Numbered from the stretch's first letter, positions 54,473-63,974 are shown. The stretch is DNA of 64,000 nt from G965199725 sp965199725 (GCA_965199725.1 OZ241321.1:1302001-1366000); one strand, 5' to 3'. Numbers and translations: made by a program. The notes: generated by a model not told the origin, from the sequence alone.

Positions 54473-56563
54473 ATGGTCAAGGTAAATCAATTATCCCAGC
54501 CAGTGACTAAACTAAACGGTGTAGGTAGCAAAGTTGCCGAACGTTTGCGCAAATTGGGCATTGAACAGGTTCAGGATTTATTATTTCATTTACCTCTGCG
54601 TTATCAGGATAGAACTAGGCTATTGCCGTTAGGTAGCTTAAAAAGCCAGCAGGAATGCCTAGTTGAGGGAACGGTAACCTCAAGTCAGATTAAGGTCGGT
54701 CGTCGCCGTTCATTATTGTGCTATTTGCAGGACAACAGTGGATTGATTGTACTACGGTTTTTTCATTTCTCTCGTGCTCAGTCACAACAATTAAAACAAG
54801 GGGTTCGTGTACGTTGCTTTGGCGAGGTAAGGGTTGGAACATCATCATTAGAAATGATCCATCCTGAGTACAATATTATTGCCCCCGATAGAAAACTGCC
54901 GATTGCGACTGAGCTCACGCCTATCTATTCAGTTACCGAAGGCATACATCAAATTGGCTTCAGAAACTTAATAAAACAGGCATTAGCTTGTCTTGAGGAT
55001 ATTGAGTTGCTGCCTGAGCTATTGCCGGAATCTGCGCGATTGCATCATGTAGCAAAGGCTTCGCTGGTACAGGCATTATTGCTTGTTCATAAGCCGACGC
55101 CAGATGTTAATGTGCAGTTATTGCTGGATCGCCGTCATCCAGCACAAAAGCGACTGGCTTATGAGGAGCTACTTGCCTATCATCTTGGTATGCGCCACAT
55201 TCGCACCTACAGACAGCAGCATAGTGCTCCAGTGCTAAAGAGCGATGGGCGTTATCGACAGGCTTTGTTACGACAATTACCTTTTGCTTTAACTCCAGCA
55301 CAAAAGCGGGTCGTAGATGAATTATTAGCTGATATTAGTCAGTCTGTTCCTATGCAAAGGTTGGTGCAGGGCGATGTTGGTTCAGGTAAAACAGTGGTAG
55401 CCGCTTTAGTCATTGTAGAGGCATTGTCAGCAGGTTACCAGGCGGTCATGATGGCACCTACTGAGATTCTGGCGGAACAACATTATCGAACGTTGACCAT
55501 GTGGTTATTACCTTTGGGCATTAACGTCGGTTGGTGCGCGGCTAAGCAGACGACAAGACAACGTAAAGCAGTGCTTGCAGGCCTTTTAACAGGAGATACC
55601 CAAATTGTTGTTGGTACCCATGCTTTGTTTCAGGATGATGTTGTATTTGCTAAATTAGGGCTAATAGTGGTTGACGAACAGCATCGCTTTGGTGTACATC
55701 AACGTTTATTATTGCGCGACAAAGGCCGTGATGCTAACAATCTGCCACATCAACTGGTCATGACTGCAACTCCCATTCCCCGTACGTTAGCTATGACAGC
55801 GTATGCTGATCTGCATATCTCAGTGATTGATGAGCTACCCCCGGGGCGCCATCCAGTAACAACTGTAGTTGTGTCTGATAATCGGCGTGATGAGATCATT
55901 GATCGTGTGCGCTGCGCTTGCCAGGAAAATAGACAAATATATTGGGTATGTACCTTAATTGAAGAATCGGAACATTTACAATGTCAGGCAGCGGAAGATA
56001 CAGTAAATGCGTTGCAAGAAGCCTTGCCTGATGTTCGGATAGCTTTAGTGCATGGGCGGATGAAATTGGCACAAAAAGAGATGGTAATGCAGGCATTTAA
56101 ATCAGCAGATATTGATTTATTGGTAGCCACTACCGTGATTGAAGTGGGTGTGGACGTGCCTAATGCTAGTTTGATGATTATAGAGAATGCAGAACGATTA
56201 GGTCTGGCACAATTACACCAACTGCGTGGTCGTGTTGGCCGAGGCAAGACACAAAGCTACTGTGTGCTAATGTACCGCGTACCATTAACTGGTATGGGTC
56301 AGGCGCGACTTAGTTGTCTGCGCGACACCAATGATGGTTTTGCAATAGCGCAGCGTGATTTAGAATTGCGTGGCCCGGGTGAAATTTTGGGAATGCGGCA
56401 GACAGGTCTGCCACAATTTAGAGTGGCTAATATATTAGAAGATGTTGATTTATTAGCTGTTATGCCACGAGCAGCAGAAAATATTCTATGTACGCATGCT
56501 GATCATGCTGCCATGCTGATAGCGCGATGGTTTGGTGACAGGCTAGATTTCGGTCGCGTGTAG
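54473..56563 (+). CDS. recG: ATP-dependent DNA helicase RecG
   Basis: Remodels stalled replication forks. The N-terminal wedge/OB domain covers about residues 1-150. Walker A is VQGDVGSGKTVVAALV, DExH box VVDEQHRFGVHQRL, motif III TATPIPRTLAMTAYADL, and motif VI QLRGRVGRGKTQSYCVLMY. The TRG region GEILGMRQTGLPQFRVANIL is characteristic. Length 696 aa. ubiC starts 1 bp after its stop. Confidence 0.97.
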   Translation: MVKVNQLSQPVTKLNGVGSKVAERLRKLGIEQVQDLLFHLPLRYQDRTRLLPLGSLKSQQECLVEGTVTSSQIKVGRRRSLLCYLQDNSGLIVLRFFHFSRAQSQQLKQGVRVRCFGEVRVGTSSLEMIHPEYNIIAPDRKLPIATELTPIYSVTEGIHQIGFRNLIKQALACLEDIELLPELLPESARLHHVAKASLVQALLLVHKPTPDVNVQLLLDRRHPAQKRLAYEELLAYHLGMRHIRTYRQQHSAPVLKSDGRYRQALLRQLPFALTPAQKRVVDELLADISQSVPMQRLVQGDVGSGKTVVAALVIVEALSAGYQAVMMAPTEILAEQHYRTLTMWLLPLGINVGWCAAKQTTRQRKAVLAGLLTGDTQIVVGTHALFQDDVVFAKLGLIVVDEQHRFGVHQRLLLRDKGRDANNLPHQLVMTATPIPRTLAMTAYADLHISVIDELPPGRHPVTTVVVSDNRRDEIIDRVRCACQENRQIYWVCTLIEESEHLQCQAAEDTVNALQEALPDVRIALVHGRMKLAQKEMVMQAFKSADIDLLVATTVIEVGVDVPNASLMIIENAERLGLAQLHQLRGRVGRGKTQSYCVLMYRVPLTGMGQARLSCLRDTNDGFAIAQRDLELRGPGEILGMRQTGLPQFRVANILEDVDLLAVMPRAAENILCTHADHAAMLIARWFGDRLDFGRV

Positions 56564-56564
56564 G

Positions 56565-57134
56565 GTGACAGATGAGTGCGCTATGAATTGCTTGACAAGC
56601 TGGTATTTGCCACAAAGACGGTTAATGCCTGATTACTTAGCATCATGGTTGACAGATAGCGGATCACTCACCATGCGTTTAAAATCACATCATCAGAATG
56701 ATTTTTCTGTCCAAGTATTGGGTCATCAATGGGCAAAACCATTAATTGATGAATGTCACTTATTAAGTATGCGGACATCAGTGCTGGCATACCAGCGTGA
56801 AGTATATTTAATGGATGGTGATGCTGCCACTGTTTATGCAAGAACGATTGTGCCCCGTGCTACATTCAATGCAATGCAGTATCGTTTTAAGAGGCTTGGC
56901 AATCAATCATTGGGGGAGATTCTGTTTACTGATCCTGCCGTGTGGCGGGCACCAATAGAGATTGCCAGATTACGACCAGGTCAATGGTTATACAATAGGG
57001 CATTGTTACAGGCGACCCATCGTCCACCTGCCTTATGGGGCAGGCGATCAGCATTTTATCTAAGCGATAGAAAGCTACTCATTAGTGAGATATTTTTGCC
57101 AGCGCTTACAGGTGAGGCATGCGACATAAGTTAA
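56565..57134 (+). CDS. ubiC: Chorismate--pyruvate lyase
   Basis: Forms 4-hydroxybenzoate from chorismate, the first step of ubiquinone synthesis. Markers: GSLTMRLKSHHQNDFSVQVL, VLAYQREVYLMDGDAATVYA with the active Arg, and LISEIFLP with the active Glu. Length 189 aa from GTG 56565; an ATG six codons in (56583) would also work. Overlaps ubiA by 16 bp. Confidence 0.9.
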   Translation: MTDECAMNCLTSWYLPQRRLMPDYLASWLTDSGSLTMRLKSHHQNDFSVQVLGHQWAKPLIDECHLLSMRTSVLAYQREVYLMDGDAATVYARTIVPRATFNAMQYRFKRLGNQSLGEILFTDPAVWRAPIEIARLRPGQWLYNRALLQATHRPPALWGRRSAFYLSDRKLLISEIFLPALTGEACDIS

Positions 57135-57976
57135 TGCCATATATCCGACTGATGCGGCTGGATAAACCAATTGGCATTTTGCTGCTTTTGTGGCCGACGC
57201 TATCAGCGTTATGGATTGCTGCACAAGGTTTGCCAGATTTACCAGTGTTAACTGTCTTTGTGCTGGGTGTTATTATCATGCGATCAGCAGGTTGTGTTAT
57301 TAATGATTATGCCGATAGACATATTGATGGTTTGATTACAAGGACGCAAGATCGCCCTTTGGCAACTGGCGAATTATCAACCAGACAGGCACTTAGTTTA
57401 TTCTGTGTGCTTGTATTTGTCGCGTTTATTCTGGTATTGACGCTGAATAAGTTGACGATTTATATGGCAGTAGCAGGGTTATGTTTAACTGTCTTGTACC
57501 CATTTATGAAACGTTATACCTATCTGCCACAGGTGTGTTTGGGCGTTGCATTTGGCTGGGCAATTCCGATGGCATTTGTTGCACAGACCAATACTGTACC
57601 AATGATTGCATGGCTTTTATTTACAGCCAATGTTACATGGATACTTGCGTATGACACTTTTTATGCGATGGCCGATCGTGATGATGATGCCAAAGCTGGT
57701 GTTAGATCAAGCGCTGTTTTATTTGGTAATAAGGATACAATGATCATCGTCATTTTACAGGTTAGTTTTTTACTGATTATGGTGCAGGTAGGCATGATAT
57801 TAGCAATGAGCGCTGTTTATTATCTGGCAATAGTGTTAAGCGCAGGATTATTTATTTACCAGCAGCGATTAGTGGCAGCTAGAAAAACGCCTGCCCAGTG
57901 TTTAGCAGCATTTTGCAACAATAACTGGGTGGGCGTGCTACTATTCTTAGGTATTGTTGTCCATTATGGATGGTAG
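57119..57976 (+). CDS. ubiA: 4-hydroxybenzoate octaprenyltransferase
   Basis: Attaches the polyprenyl tail to 4-hydroxybenzoate in the inner membrane. The two Asp-rich motifs are NDYADRHIDGLITRTQDRPL and DTFYAMADRDDDAKAGVRSS. About eight transmembrane segments. Length 285 aa. Start overlaps ubiC, the usual pair. Confidence 0.96.
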   Translation: MRHKLMPYIRLMRLDKPIGILLLLWPTLSALWIAAQGLPDLPVLTVFVLGVIIMRSAGCVINDYADRHIDGLITRTQDRPLATGELSTRQALSLFCVLVFVAFILVLTLNKLTIYMAVAGLCLTVLYPFMKRYTYLPQVCLGVAFGWAIPMAFVAQTNTVPMIAWLLFTANVTWILAYDTFYAMADRDDDAKAGVRSSAVLFGNKDTMIIVILQVSFLLIMVQVGMILAMSAVYYLAIVLSAGLFIYQQRLVAARKTPAQCLAAFCNNNWVGVLLFLGIVVHYGW

Positions 57977-58067
57977 CGGTTGTTGATGATGGTGCGGATA
58001 CAATGAATAAAAGCAATTACTTGATCCTTTATTTCCTAATCTAAGTTATTTTCATATGGCACCATAT

Positions 58068-58460
58068 TTAGCAGCTTTGATTCCCATGCTTCCATATTTT
58101 CTTTAAATCAGCATTGCTGATCATTTGCTTTTTGCATTTCTGGTCAAGATAATAGCCCATAGTGCGGCCAATGGCACAAGTAAGCCCATAAACTAGCGGG
58201 ATTGTCGTAAAACCAGCTAGAAACGGCAAGCCGACTTTATACAAACCAAACACTATCTGTTGCGCACCCATTCCTAGCGACATAGTACCGATAATTTCTT
58301 TGACCAGATCAGTCGCTTTTGCTTCTGATAAGGGCATACCCCTGATCGCACTCAATCTTGTGCTCATGTATGCCTGAATGGGTGTTAGTACAAAAATATC
58401 TCCAAACGGAATAGGCTGAGTAGCAACCGCAGCACTATAATAGAGAAAATATGGATGATC
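58068..58460 (-). pseudogene. DUF697-domain protein, N-terminally truncated
   Basis: The frame from 58460 down to 58068 reads DHPYFLYYSAAVATQPIPF, GDIFVLTPIQAYMSTRLSAI, SEAKATDLVKEIIGTMSLGM and FTTIPLVYGLTCAIGRTMGY. This matches the DUF697 domain found in YcjF-like membrane proteins and GTPases. An in-frame TAA at 58461-58463 lies just upstream and no start codon occurs before the ATG at 58367, which would cut the domain in two. A 99-aa product from that ATG is possible but unlikely to be functional. Function of the family is unknown. Confidence 0.6.
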
Positions 58461-58510
58461 TTAGATCGTTAGCTTCCCCTACTAAGCATTAAATAAGACG
58501 TATGGCGGTA

Positions 58511-58587
58511 TGGCGCGCCCGGCACGATTCGAACGTGCGACCGCCTGGTTCGTAGCCAGGTACTCTATCCAGCTGAGCTACGGGCGC
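58511..58587 (-). tRNA. tRNA-Arg (anticodon ACG)
   Basis: A 77-nt cloverleaf on the minus strand: acceptor GCGCCCG/CGGGCGC, D-arm TAGCTCAGCTGGATAGAG, anticodon stem CCTGG/CCAGG around CTACGAA, T-arm ACGTTCGAATCGT, and CCA encoded at 58513-58511. The ACG anticodon is normally edited to ICG to read CGU/CGC/CGA. Confidence 0.97.
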
Positions 58588-58600
58588 TTTATTTTTGTCG

Positions 58601-58690
58601 TGGCGGAGAGCGAGGGATTCGAACCCTCGATAGGGATAAACCTATACGCCCTTAGCAGGGGCGCGCCTTCAGCCGCTCGGCCAGCTCTCC
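58601..58690 (-). tRNA. tRNA-Ser (anticodon GCT)
   Basis: A 90-nt class II tRNA on the minus strand: acceptor GGAGAGC, D-arm TGGCCGAGCGGCTGAAGG, anticodon loop CTGCTAA, a long variable arm (TATAGGTTTATCCCTA), T-arm GGGTTCGAATCCC, and CCA encoded. The GCT anticodon reads AGC/AGU. Its neighbours csrA and tRNA-Arg match a conserved gammaproteobacterial cluster. Confidence 0.97.
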
Positions 58691-58744
58691 TTTTGTCAGG
58701 CCGGCCATTATATCAAAGTAGTTATCCGCTTAGTTAGCAAAAAG

Positions 58745-58936
58745 TCAGTTTTTCGGGTTATCTTCTTTAGCTTTTGTAGTTTGAATGCGCTCATAAATTT
58801 CTTCACGATGAACCGATACATTCCTAGGCGCATCTATGCCAATTCTAACTTGGTTTCCTGTAGCACCCAAAATATGAACAACCACATCATCACCAATGAC
58901 TAGTGCCTCTCCAACACGACGAGCTAGTACCAGCAT
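58745..58936 (-). CDS. csrA: Carbon storage regulator CsrA
   Basis: Dimeric RNA-binding protein that blocks translation at GGA sites. Sequence MLVLARRVGEALVIGDDVVV, ILGATGNQVRIGIDAPRNVS and VHREEIYERIQ; both RNA contacts (Leu4 and Arg44 regions) are retained. Length 63 aa. AAGGAAA precedes the ATG. Confidence 0.97.
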   Translation of the reverse strand: MLVLARRVGEALVIGDDVVVHILGATGNQVRIGIDAPRNVSVHREEIYERIQTTKAKEDNPKN

Positions 58937-59320
58937 AATTTTTTCCTTTATATGTTAATAAGACCTGTGTTTTGTCACAATAAATAACTGATTTTACATG
59001 TTAGTTATGAAGAATGTTGCCCAACAACCGTTTGTAAGCACGCCACCCTCCCTTGCAGTCTCTAGCTTTGATTTTAGCATAATATAGCGACATGCATTAG
59101 CTTTAGTGTCTATAAGTTAAATAAAGTGGTTTGCACAATCGTTAAATTATATCGGCTCAAGACCATTTAAGGAGATTTCTAATCAATTTTAACAGATATT
59201 GATACATATGCTTACCTCTAATATTATAACGAAATTCACACTCCTTCTAATTACAGCGCTTTACAAACATTATAATCCTCTATAATTTAAGGATAAGATA
59301 TTCTGACAGCTTTATAAAGA
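58937..59320. other. Intergenic region, no gene seen
   Basis: About 380 bp between csrA and the third restriction-modification remnant. It is AT-rich, should contain the csrA promoter on the minus strand, and shows no protein-like frame. Confidence 0.35.
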
Positions 59321-60226
59321 ATGATTATCAGCTATAACTATCAGCATAAGATACCTCATGTCTGCAATGTTAAGGGGTGTGATAAAATAGCTAAATTAGA
59401 TTCGCTTCAAATTACTCAGGATGCTAGAAAAAACAAAATATACTGTGGCGATTCCTTCAGTTTATTAGAACAAATTGAAGACGAATCTATAGATTTGATT
59501 ATCTGTGATGGTCCCTATGGCGTTACTCAGAATAATTGGGATAAAATCTCATCCATCCAAGAATTTAACTTAAATTTAATTAAGAAGTTTGCAAAGAAGA
59601 TGAAGAATGGGGCGTCACTTTATCTTTTTGGCAAACCTGACTATCTGGATTTTATTGATTATCGCCCTTACCTTACCCTGAAATAAAAAATTGTATGGTA
59701 TCAGCCCAGTCGGCTTGCTCAAGGTAGGTTGAACTACACAAACAATTACGATGTTATAGGCTATTTTGTTAAGGGCAAGAGGGCGCGTTGCTATAATCTT
59801 GATGCTATTCGTGTTGCTCAACTGGTTGAGCTAGAGCACCGAAAAAGATGTGAAAAAGTTCCGTCTGTGGCTAATGGGCAATATGGGAAAACAAAGTTTA
59901 ATGAGAAGGGGAAAAATCCTGGCGATGCTTGGGGTGACATAAAACAGTTGACCTACAAATCAAAAGAATTGGCTTCAAGGGAAGCATTAAATACGATTCA
60001 AAAACCGCTAAGACTTATTGAAAGATTAATTCTTGCCAGTTCTAATCCAGGCGATGTTGTACTGGATCCTTTTGCTGGTGTTGGCACTTGTCCTGTTGCA
60101 TGCAAAAAATAGAAAAGGGATTTTATCGCGTTTGAAATTCAGCCTGAATTTGTTAAAGCGGCGAATCAAAGACTTTCATTACTTGGTCAAGATCAAGCTG
60201 AAATTGGATTTTCTTATAGCACATAA
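59321..60226 (+). pseudogene. DNA methyltransferase with two in-frame stops
   Basis: One frame runs through the whole gene. It starts MIISYNYQHKIPHVCNVKGC and has LQITQDARKNKIYCGDSFSL, LIICDGPYGVTQNNWDKIS (the D-P-P-Y-like catalytic motif) and PSRLAQGRLNYTNNYDVIGY, then VVLDPFAGVGTCPVACKK (AdoMet loop), and RDFIAFEIQPEFVKAANQRL. TAA at 59684-59686 and TAG at 60110-60112 interrupt it; homology continues in the same frame past both, ending at TAA 60224-60226. This is an N6-adenine/N4-cytosine class enzyme broken by point mutations rather than indels. Stop-codon reuse is excluded by all neighbouring genes. Confidence 0.85.
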
Positions 60227-60720
60227 AGTTTATACGCGTATCATTGGTTTGGTTATACAGGCCGCAAAGTTAGCTAGGTCAGTGGGTATACAAAATTTAC
60301 TCCAACCTGGGCTAGTCAAAGAAATGATAATTGCAGATATACTAGGGCACAGATTGATAACATCTAAGCGAGATGCAGATGCTTGGGACCCTAAAAGCCC
60401 TTCAATCGTTTATGAATATCTTTCGTGCAAATAAGGAGGCACTGGACAATTAGATAGAATGTTCAAGGAACCTGAAGACAAAAGACAGGAATCGTTGGAG
60501 AGAATTAGGAGGAACAACAAAGTGTATTATGCGGTGTTCTATTAAGAACAACCAAACAAAGGTGAAGATTATTTATGAAATTGAACCTTTATGTCTGATT
60601 AAAGAAACAGAACGGCAGTTAGATCGGAGCCGTAATGCAATTTCCCATGTGGGCTTTTCGGAGTCTTGGGTGAGAGCTAACGGTAACATCGTATATCAAG
60701 ACATGGCTGAGGGAGCGTGA
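60204..60720 (+). pseudogene. Type II restriction endonuclease-like gene, nonsense and frameshift
   Basis: Begins within the end of the methyltransferase, about TTG 60204. Frame reads LDFLIAHKVYTRIIGLVIQA, VKEMIIADILGHRLITSKRD and SPSIVYEYLSCK, then TAA at 60432-60434, and continues in frame as GGTGQLDRMFKEPEDKRQES and RRNNKVYYAVFY. A frameshift near 60541 leads to KNNQTKVKIIYEIEPLCLIK, then RNAISHVGFSESWVRANGNI to TGA 60718-60720. The YEYLSCK...QLDR region could be a PD-(D/E)XK-like core. I do not recognise the specificity family. Partnered with the upstream methyltransferase. Confidence 0.65.
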
Positions 60721-61316
60721 CAAAACATTCCAGATAAATCGCCTAAAAGCAGGTGGTTGATGTATTATGTTTAACTAATCTATTCTAGCAACATTAAAAC
60801 AAAAAATGTAAGATAAGGGCGGTTTAAATTTACTTTTTTGGAGTGACTGATGATGACTACAGGTAAAAAACGGCAACGCTGACTATACTATTGGCAGTGA
60901 GCACTGGCTTGACATCTGCATTCGTAAATTCTGATGTCAACACGGCTACATTACTGGACAGCGGCTATATTCAGCTTACTGATCATGATCATGGTGAATA
61001 TGACAATAAACAGCATAAGCCTAATCCTGACAAGGCTTAGCGACAAACTAACATCACGCTTATAATTATACCAATCAAGGGCGCTGAAGCCCCAGTATTT
61101 AATTTTTTGGGGAGGGTTGTGCCCAGTTTTATTTGGCATTGCCAATTATATTAATCTGGCTAATTCCTTGGGTTGTTGACAAGGTAACACTTAAATCTGC
61201 CTGTCTGAATTAGGGCATAAAGATGGTACAATCATTCTTCAAAATACTTAAAAACATTAACAGCAACGGCTTAAATTACAAACCCTTATAGTTGTAATTT
61301 TCTAAAGAAGATATAT
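60721..61316. other. Region upstream of aceE with a small peptide gene
   Basis: About 600 bp. It contains the small frameshifted peptide gene at 60850-61040. The remaining 276 bp to aceE should hold its promoter; TTGACA occurs near 61177 and TACAAT near 61230, but not at promoter spacing to each other. An inverted TTGGC-ATT-GCCAA lies near 61134-61146. No other gene seen. Confidence 0.4.
60850..61040 (+). pseudogene. Small secreted peptide gene, one-base frameshift in poly(A)
   Basis: TTGGAGTG is followed by ATG ATG and MTTGKK, after which the frame meets TGA. Adding one A to the run at 60865-60870 restores KKTATLTILLAVSTGLTSAF, a signal peptide, then VNSDVNTATLLDSGYIQLTD, HDHGEYDNKQHKPNPDKA and TAG 61038-61040. 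The mature part is short, charged and has no Cys. TATLLDSGYIQL resembles the region before the Cys repeats in HvfA-like precursor peptides, but the repeats are absent. Either a pseudogene or a gene read by polymerase slippage at the A run. Confidence 0.4.
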
Positions 61317-63971
61317 ATGACTGATTTTATTGATAACGATCCGCAGGAAACACAAGAATGGTTGGATGCCATGGGAGGTATTATTGAGATAGAAGGCGGC
61401 GAAAAAGCCCATTATATTCTGGAAAAACTGATTGATATGACCCGCCGATCAGGTGTTAATCTCCCTTATAATGTTAATACCAGTTATGTTAATACCATCC
61501 CTGTTGAAAAGCAGCCGCCTATTCCAGGCGATCAGGATATGGAACACAAACTGCGTTCATATATCCGTTGGAATGCAATGATAATGGTAGTAAGAGCTAA
61601 TACAAGGCCGGGCAATGTTGGCGGCCATATTGCCAGTTTTGCATCGTCTGCCACACTATATGATGTTGGTTTTAACCATTTTTTCAAAGGTGATGATTAT
61701 CAAAATGGTGCTGATCTTGTGTTTTTTCAGGGCCATGTATCACCTGGCATTTATGCACGTTCTTTTCTGGAAGGACGTTTAAGTGAAGAGCAGCTGTTAA
61801 ATTTCCGTTTTGAGGCTGCTGGTAATGGATTATCATCTTATCCTCACCCCTGGTTAATGCCTGATTATTGGCAGTTTCCGACTGTATCTATGGGGTTGGG
61901 GCCCATTCTGGCAATTTATCAGGCACGTTTTATGAAGTACATACAGGATCGTGAGATTAAGCAAACAAGCGGCAGGACTGTGTGGGCGTATTTAGGTGAT
62001 GGTGAGATGGATGAGCCAGAATCCCTAGGAGCGCTTACTCTGGCTGGTCGCGAAAAATTAGATAATCTTATTTTTGTTGTTAACTGTAATTTGCAACGCT
62101 TAGATGGACCAGTGCGAGGAAATGGCAAGGTCATTCAAGAGCTGGAGGGTATTTTTCGTGGTGCTGGCTGGCATGTTATTAAGGTTATATGGGGATCAGA
62201 ATGGGATCAGTTATTAGCCAGAGATAAGCATGGTCTTTTGCTGAAACGCATGGAAGAAGTGGTGGATGGTGAGTACCAAAACTATAAATCCAAAGATGGC
62301 GCATTCGTACGCCAGCATTTTTTTGGCAAATACCCAGAACTGCTTAGCATGGTCGCGGATATGACCGATCAGGATATCTGGCGATTAAGTCGCGGTGGTC
62401 ATGATCCAAGAAAGGTTTATGCAGCCTATAGGCATGCGCTTGACCACGTCGGTGAACCGACGGTTATTTTAGCAAAAACCATCAAGGGATACGGTATGGG
62501 CGAAGCCGGTGAAGCTCAGAATACTACCCATTCACAGAAGAGCATGGGCGTTGAACACATGAAGGTATTTCGTGACCGGTTTAATATCCCGCTGTCTGAT
62601 ACGGAAGTTGAGGCAATTTCATTTGTTACACTCGCTGAAGACAGTAAAGAGAAGGAATACTTGCTAAGCCGTCGTGAGGCGCTGGGCGGCTTTTTGCCTA
62701 AACGTAATCATGATGCACCACCATTGAATATACCTGATCTGGATATTTTTGATGCCATGTTGAAATCAACAGGTGAGAGAAAAATCTCCACTACGATGGC
62801 GTTCGTACGCATTTTGACTGCGTTAATCAGAGATAAAACCATAGGTCAAAATGTTGTTCCTATTGTCCCTGACGAGGCACGGACTTTTGGTATGGAAGGC
62901 CTGTTCCGTTCATTTGGTATTTATTCATCATCAGGCCAGTTGTATGAACCTGAAGATTCTGGCAAGGTCATGTGGTACCGAGAAGATACCAGAGGCCAGA
63001 TTTTGCAGGAAGGCATTAACGAAGCTGGGGCAATGGCAGAATGGGTATCAGCCGCAACCGCTTATTCAAATCATCAGGTTAACATGGTGCCATTTTACAT
63101 TTATTACTCCATGTTCGGTTTTCAGCGTATTGGTGATTTAGCATGGATGGCTGGTGATATTCAGGCAAAAGGGTTTTTGATTGGGGCAACGGCAGGACGT
63201 ACATCACTTAATGGTGAAGGTTTGCAGCACCAGGATGGTCATGGTCTGATTCAGGCGAGCACCATTCCAAATTGTATCAGCTATGATCCTGCCTATGCTT
63301 ATGAAATGGCGGTGATTATTCATGATGGTCTGCGCCGCATGTATCAAGAGCAGGAAAGTGTATTTTATTACATTACTGCAATGAATGAAAATTATACCCA
63401 TCCTGATATGCCTGAAGGAGCAGAGTCAGGTATTCTTAAAGGTATGTATCAGCTTAAGGCAGGCGGTAGAAACAAATTACAAGCGCAGCTTTTAGGTAGT
63501 GGCACCATCCTACGTGAAATTGAAGCGGCTGCCAGCTTGTTAGAAGAAGACTGGCAGGTGTCAGCAACGGTGTGGAGCGTTACCAGTATTAATGAGCTGG
63601 CACGTGATGGTCGTGCCACTGACAGATACAATCGCCTGCATCCTAGCGCCAAGAAAAAACATAGCTATGTTGAGAAGTGTTTAGGCGATAAGCCTGGCGT
63701 GGTGATTGCAGCGACAGATTATATCAGTCTCTACGCTGAGCAGATTCGCCCCTGGATTGAATCAGCATACACTGTGCTGGGTACTGAAGGTTTTGGTCGA
63801 TCTGACACGCGTGAAAAGCTACGTAGTTTTTTTGAAGTTGATCGTTATCATGTGATTGTTACTACCTTAAATGCACTTGCTGATGAAGGTCATTTAGATC
63901 ATGAGATGGTAAACAAGGCAATTGAGAAGTACGCTATAGATGTTGATACATTAAATCCGCTTAAGGCTTAA
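61317..63971 (+). CDS. aceE: Pyruvate dehydrogenase E1 component (homodimeric type)
   Basis: Decarboxylates pyruvate with thiamine diphosphate and passes the acetyl group to the lipoyl domain of E2. Starts DFIDNDPQETQEWLDAM. The TPP motif is AYLGDGEMDEPESLGALTLA to FVVNCNLQRLDGPVRGNGK; the active-site region has GHIASFASSATLYDVGFNHF and NGEGLQHQDGHG. Ends with GTEGFGRSDTREKLRSFFEV. Length 884 aa matches the gammaproteobacterial E1. AAAGAAGA lies upstream of the ATG. Confidence 0.98.
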   Translation: MTDFIDNDPQETQEWLDAMGGIIEIEGGEKAHYILEKLIDMTRRSGVNLPYNVNTSYVNTIPVEKQPPIPGDQDMEHKLRSYIRWNAMIMVVRANTRPGNVGGHIASFASSATLYDVGFNHFFKGDDYQNGADLVFFQGHVSPGIYARSFLEGRLSEEQLLNFRFEAAGNGLSSYPHPWLMPDYWQFPTVSMGLGPILAIYQARFMKYIQDREIKQTSGRTVWAYLGDGEMDEPESLGALTLAGREKLDNLIFVVNCNLQRLDGPVRGNGKVIQELEGIFRGAGWHVIKVIWGSEWDQLLARDKHGLLLKRMEEVVDGEYQNYKSKDGAFVRQHFFGKYPELLSMVADMTDQDIWRLSRGGHDPRKVYAAYRHALDHVGEPTVILAKTIKGYGMGEAGEAQNTTHSQKSMGVEHMKVFRDRFNIPLSDTEVEAISFVTLAEDSKEKEYLLSRREALGGFLPKRNHDAPPLNIPDLDIFDAMLKSTGERKISTTMAFVRILTALIRDKTIGQNVVPIVPDEARTFGMEGLFRSFGIYSSSGQLYEPEDSGKVMWYREDTRGQILQEGINEAGAMAEWVSAATAYSNHQVNMVPFYIYYSMFGFQRIGDLAWMAGDIQAKGFLIGATAGRTSLNGEGLQHQDGHGLIQASTIPNCISYDPAYAYEMAVIIHDGLRRMYQEQESVFYYITAMNENYTHPDMPEGAESGILKGMYQLKAGGRNKLQAQLLGSGTILREIEAAASLLEEDWQVSATVWSVTSINELARDGRATDRYNRLHPSAKKKHSYVEKCLGDKPGVVIAATDYISLYAEQIRPWIESAYTVLGTEGFGRSDTREKLRSFFEVDRYHVIVTTLNALADEGHLDHEMVNKAIEKYAIDVDTLNPLKA

Positions 63972-63974
63972 GGA

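Noticed and set aside
58510..58737. A 75-codon plus-strand frame across the tRNA-Arg and tRNA-Ser genes
   Set aside because: It is the antisense reading of two tRNAs (ARFERATAWF and GFEPSIG are classic translation artefacts of tRNA T-arms).
59321..60720. Possible stop-codon reassignment, since homology runs in frame through TAA and TAG
   Set aside because: Neighbouring intact genes end normally at TAA, TAG and TGA, and the partner nuclease also carries a frameshift, so simple decay explains it.
61041..61316. PdhR-type operator upstream of aceE
   Set aside because: ACCAAT and TTGGCA words are present, but not as the AATTGGT-N3-ACCAATT palindrome.
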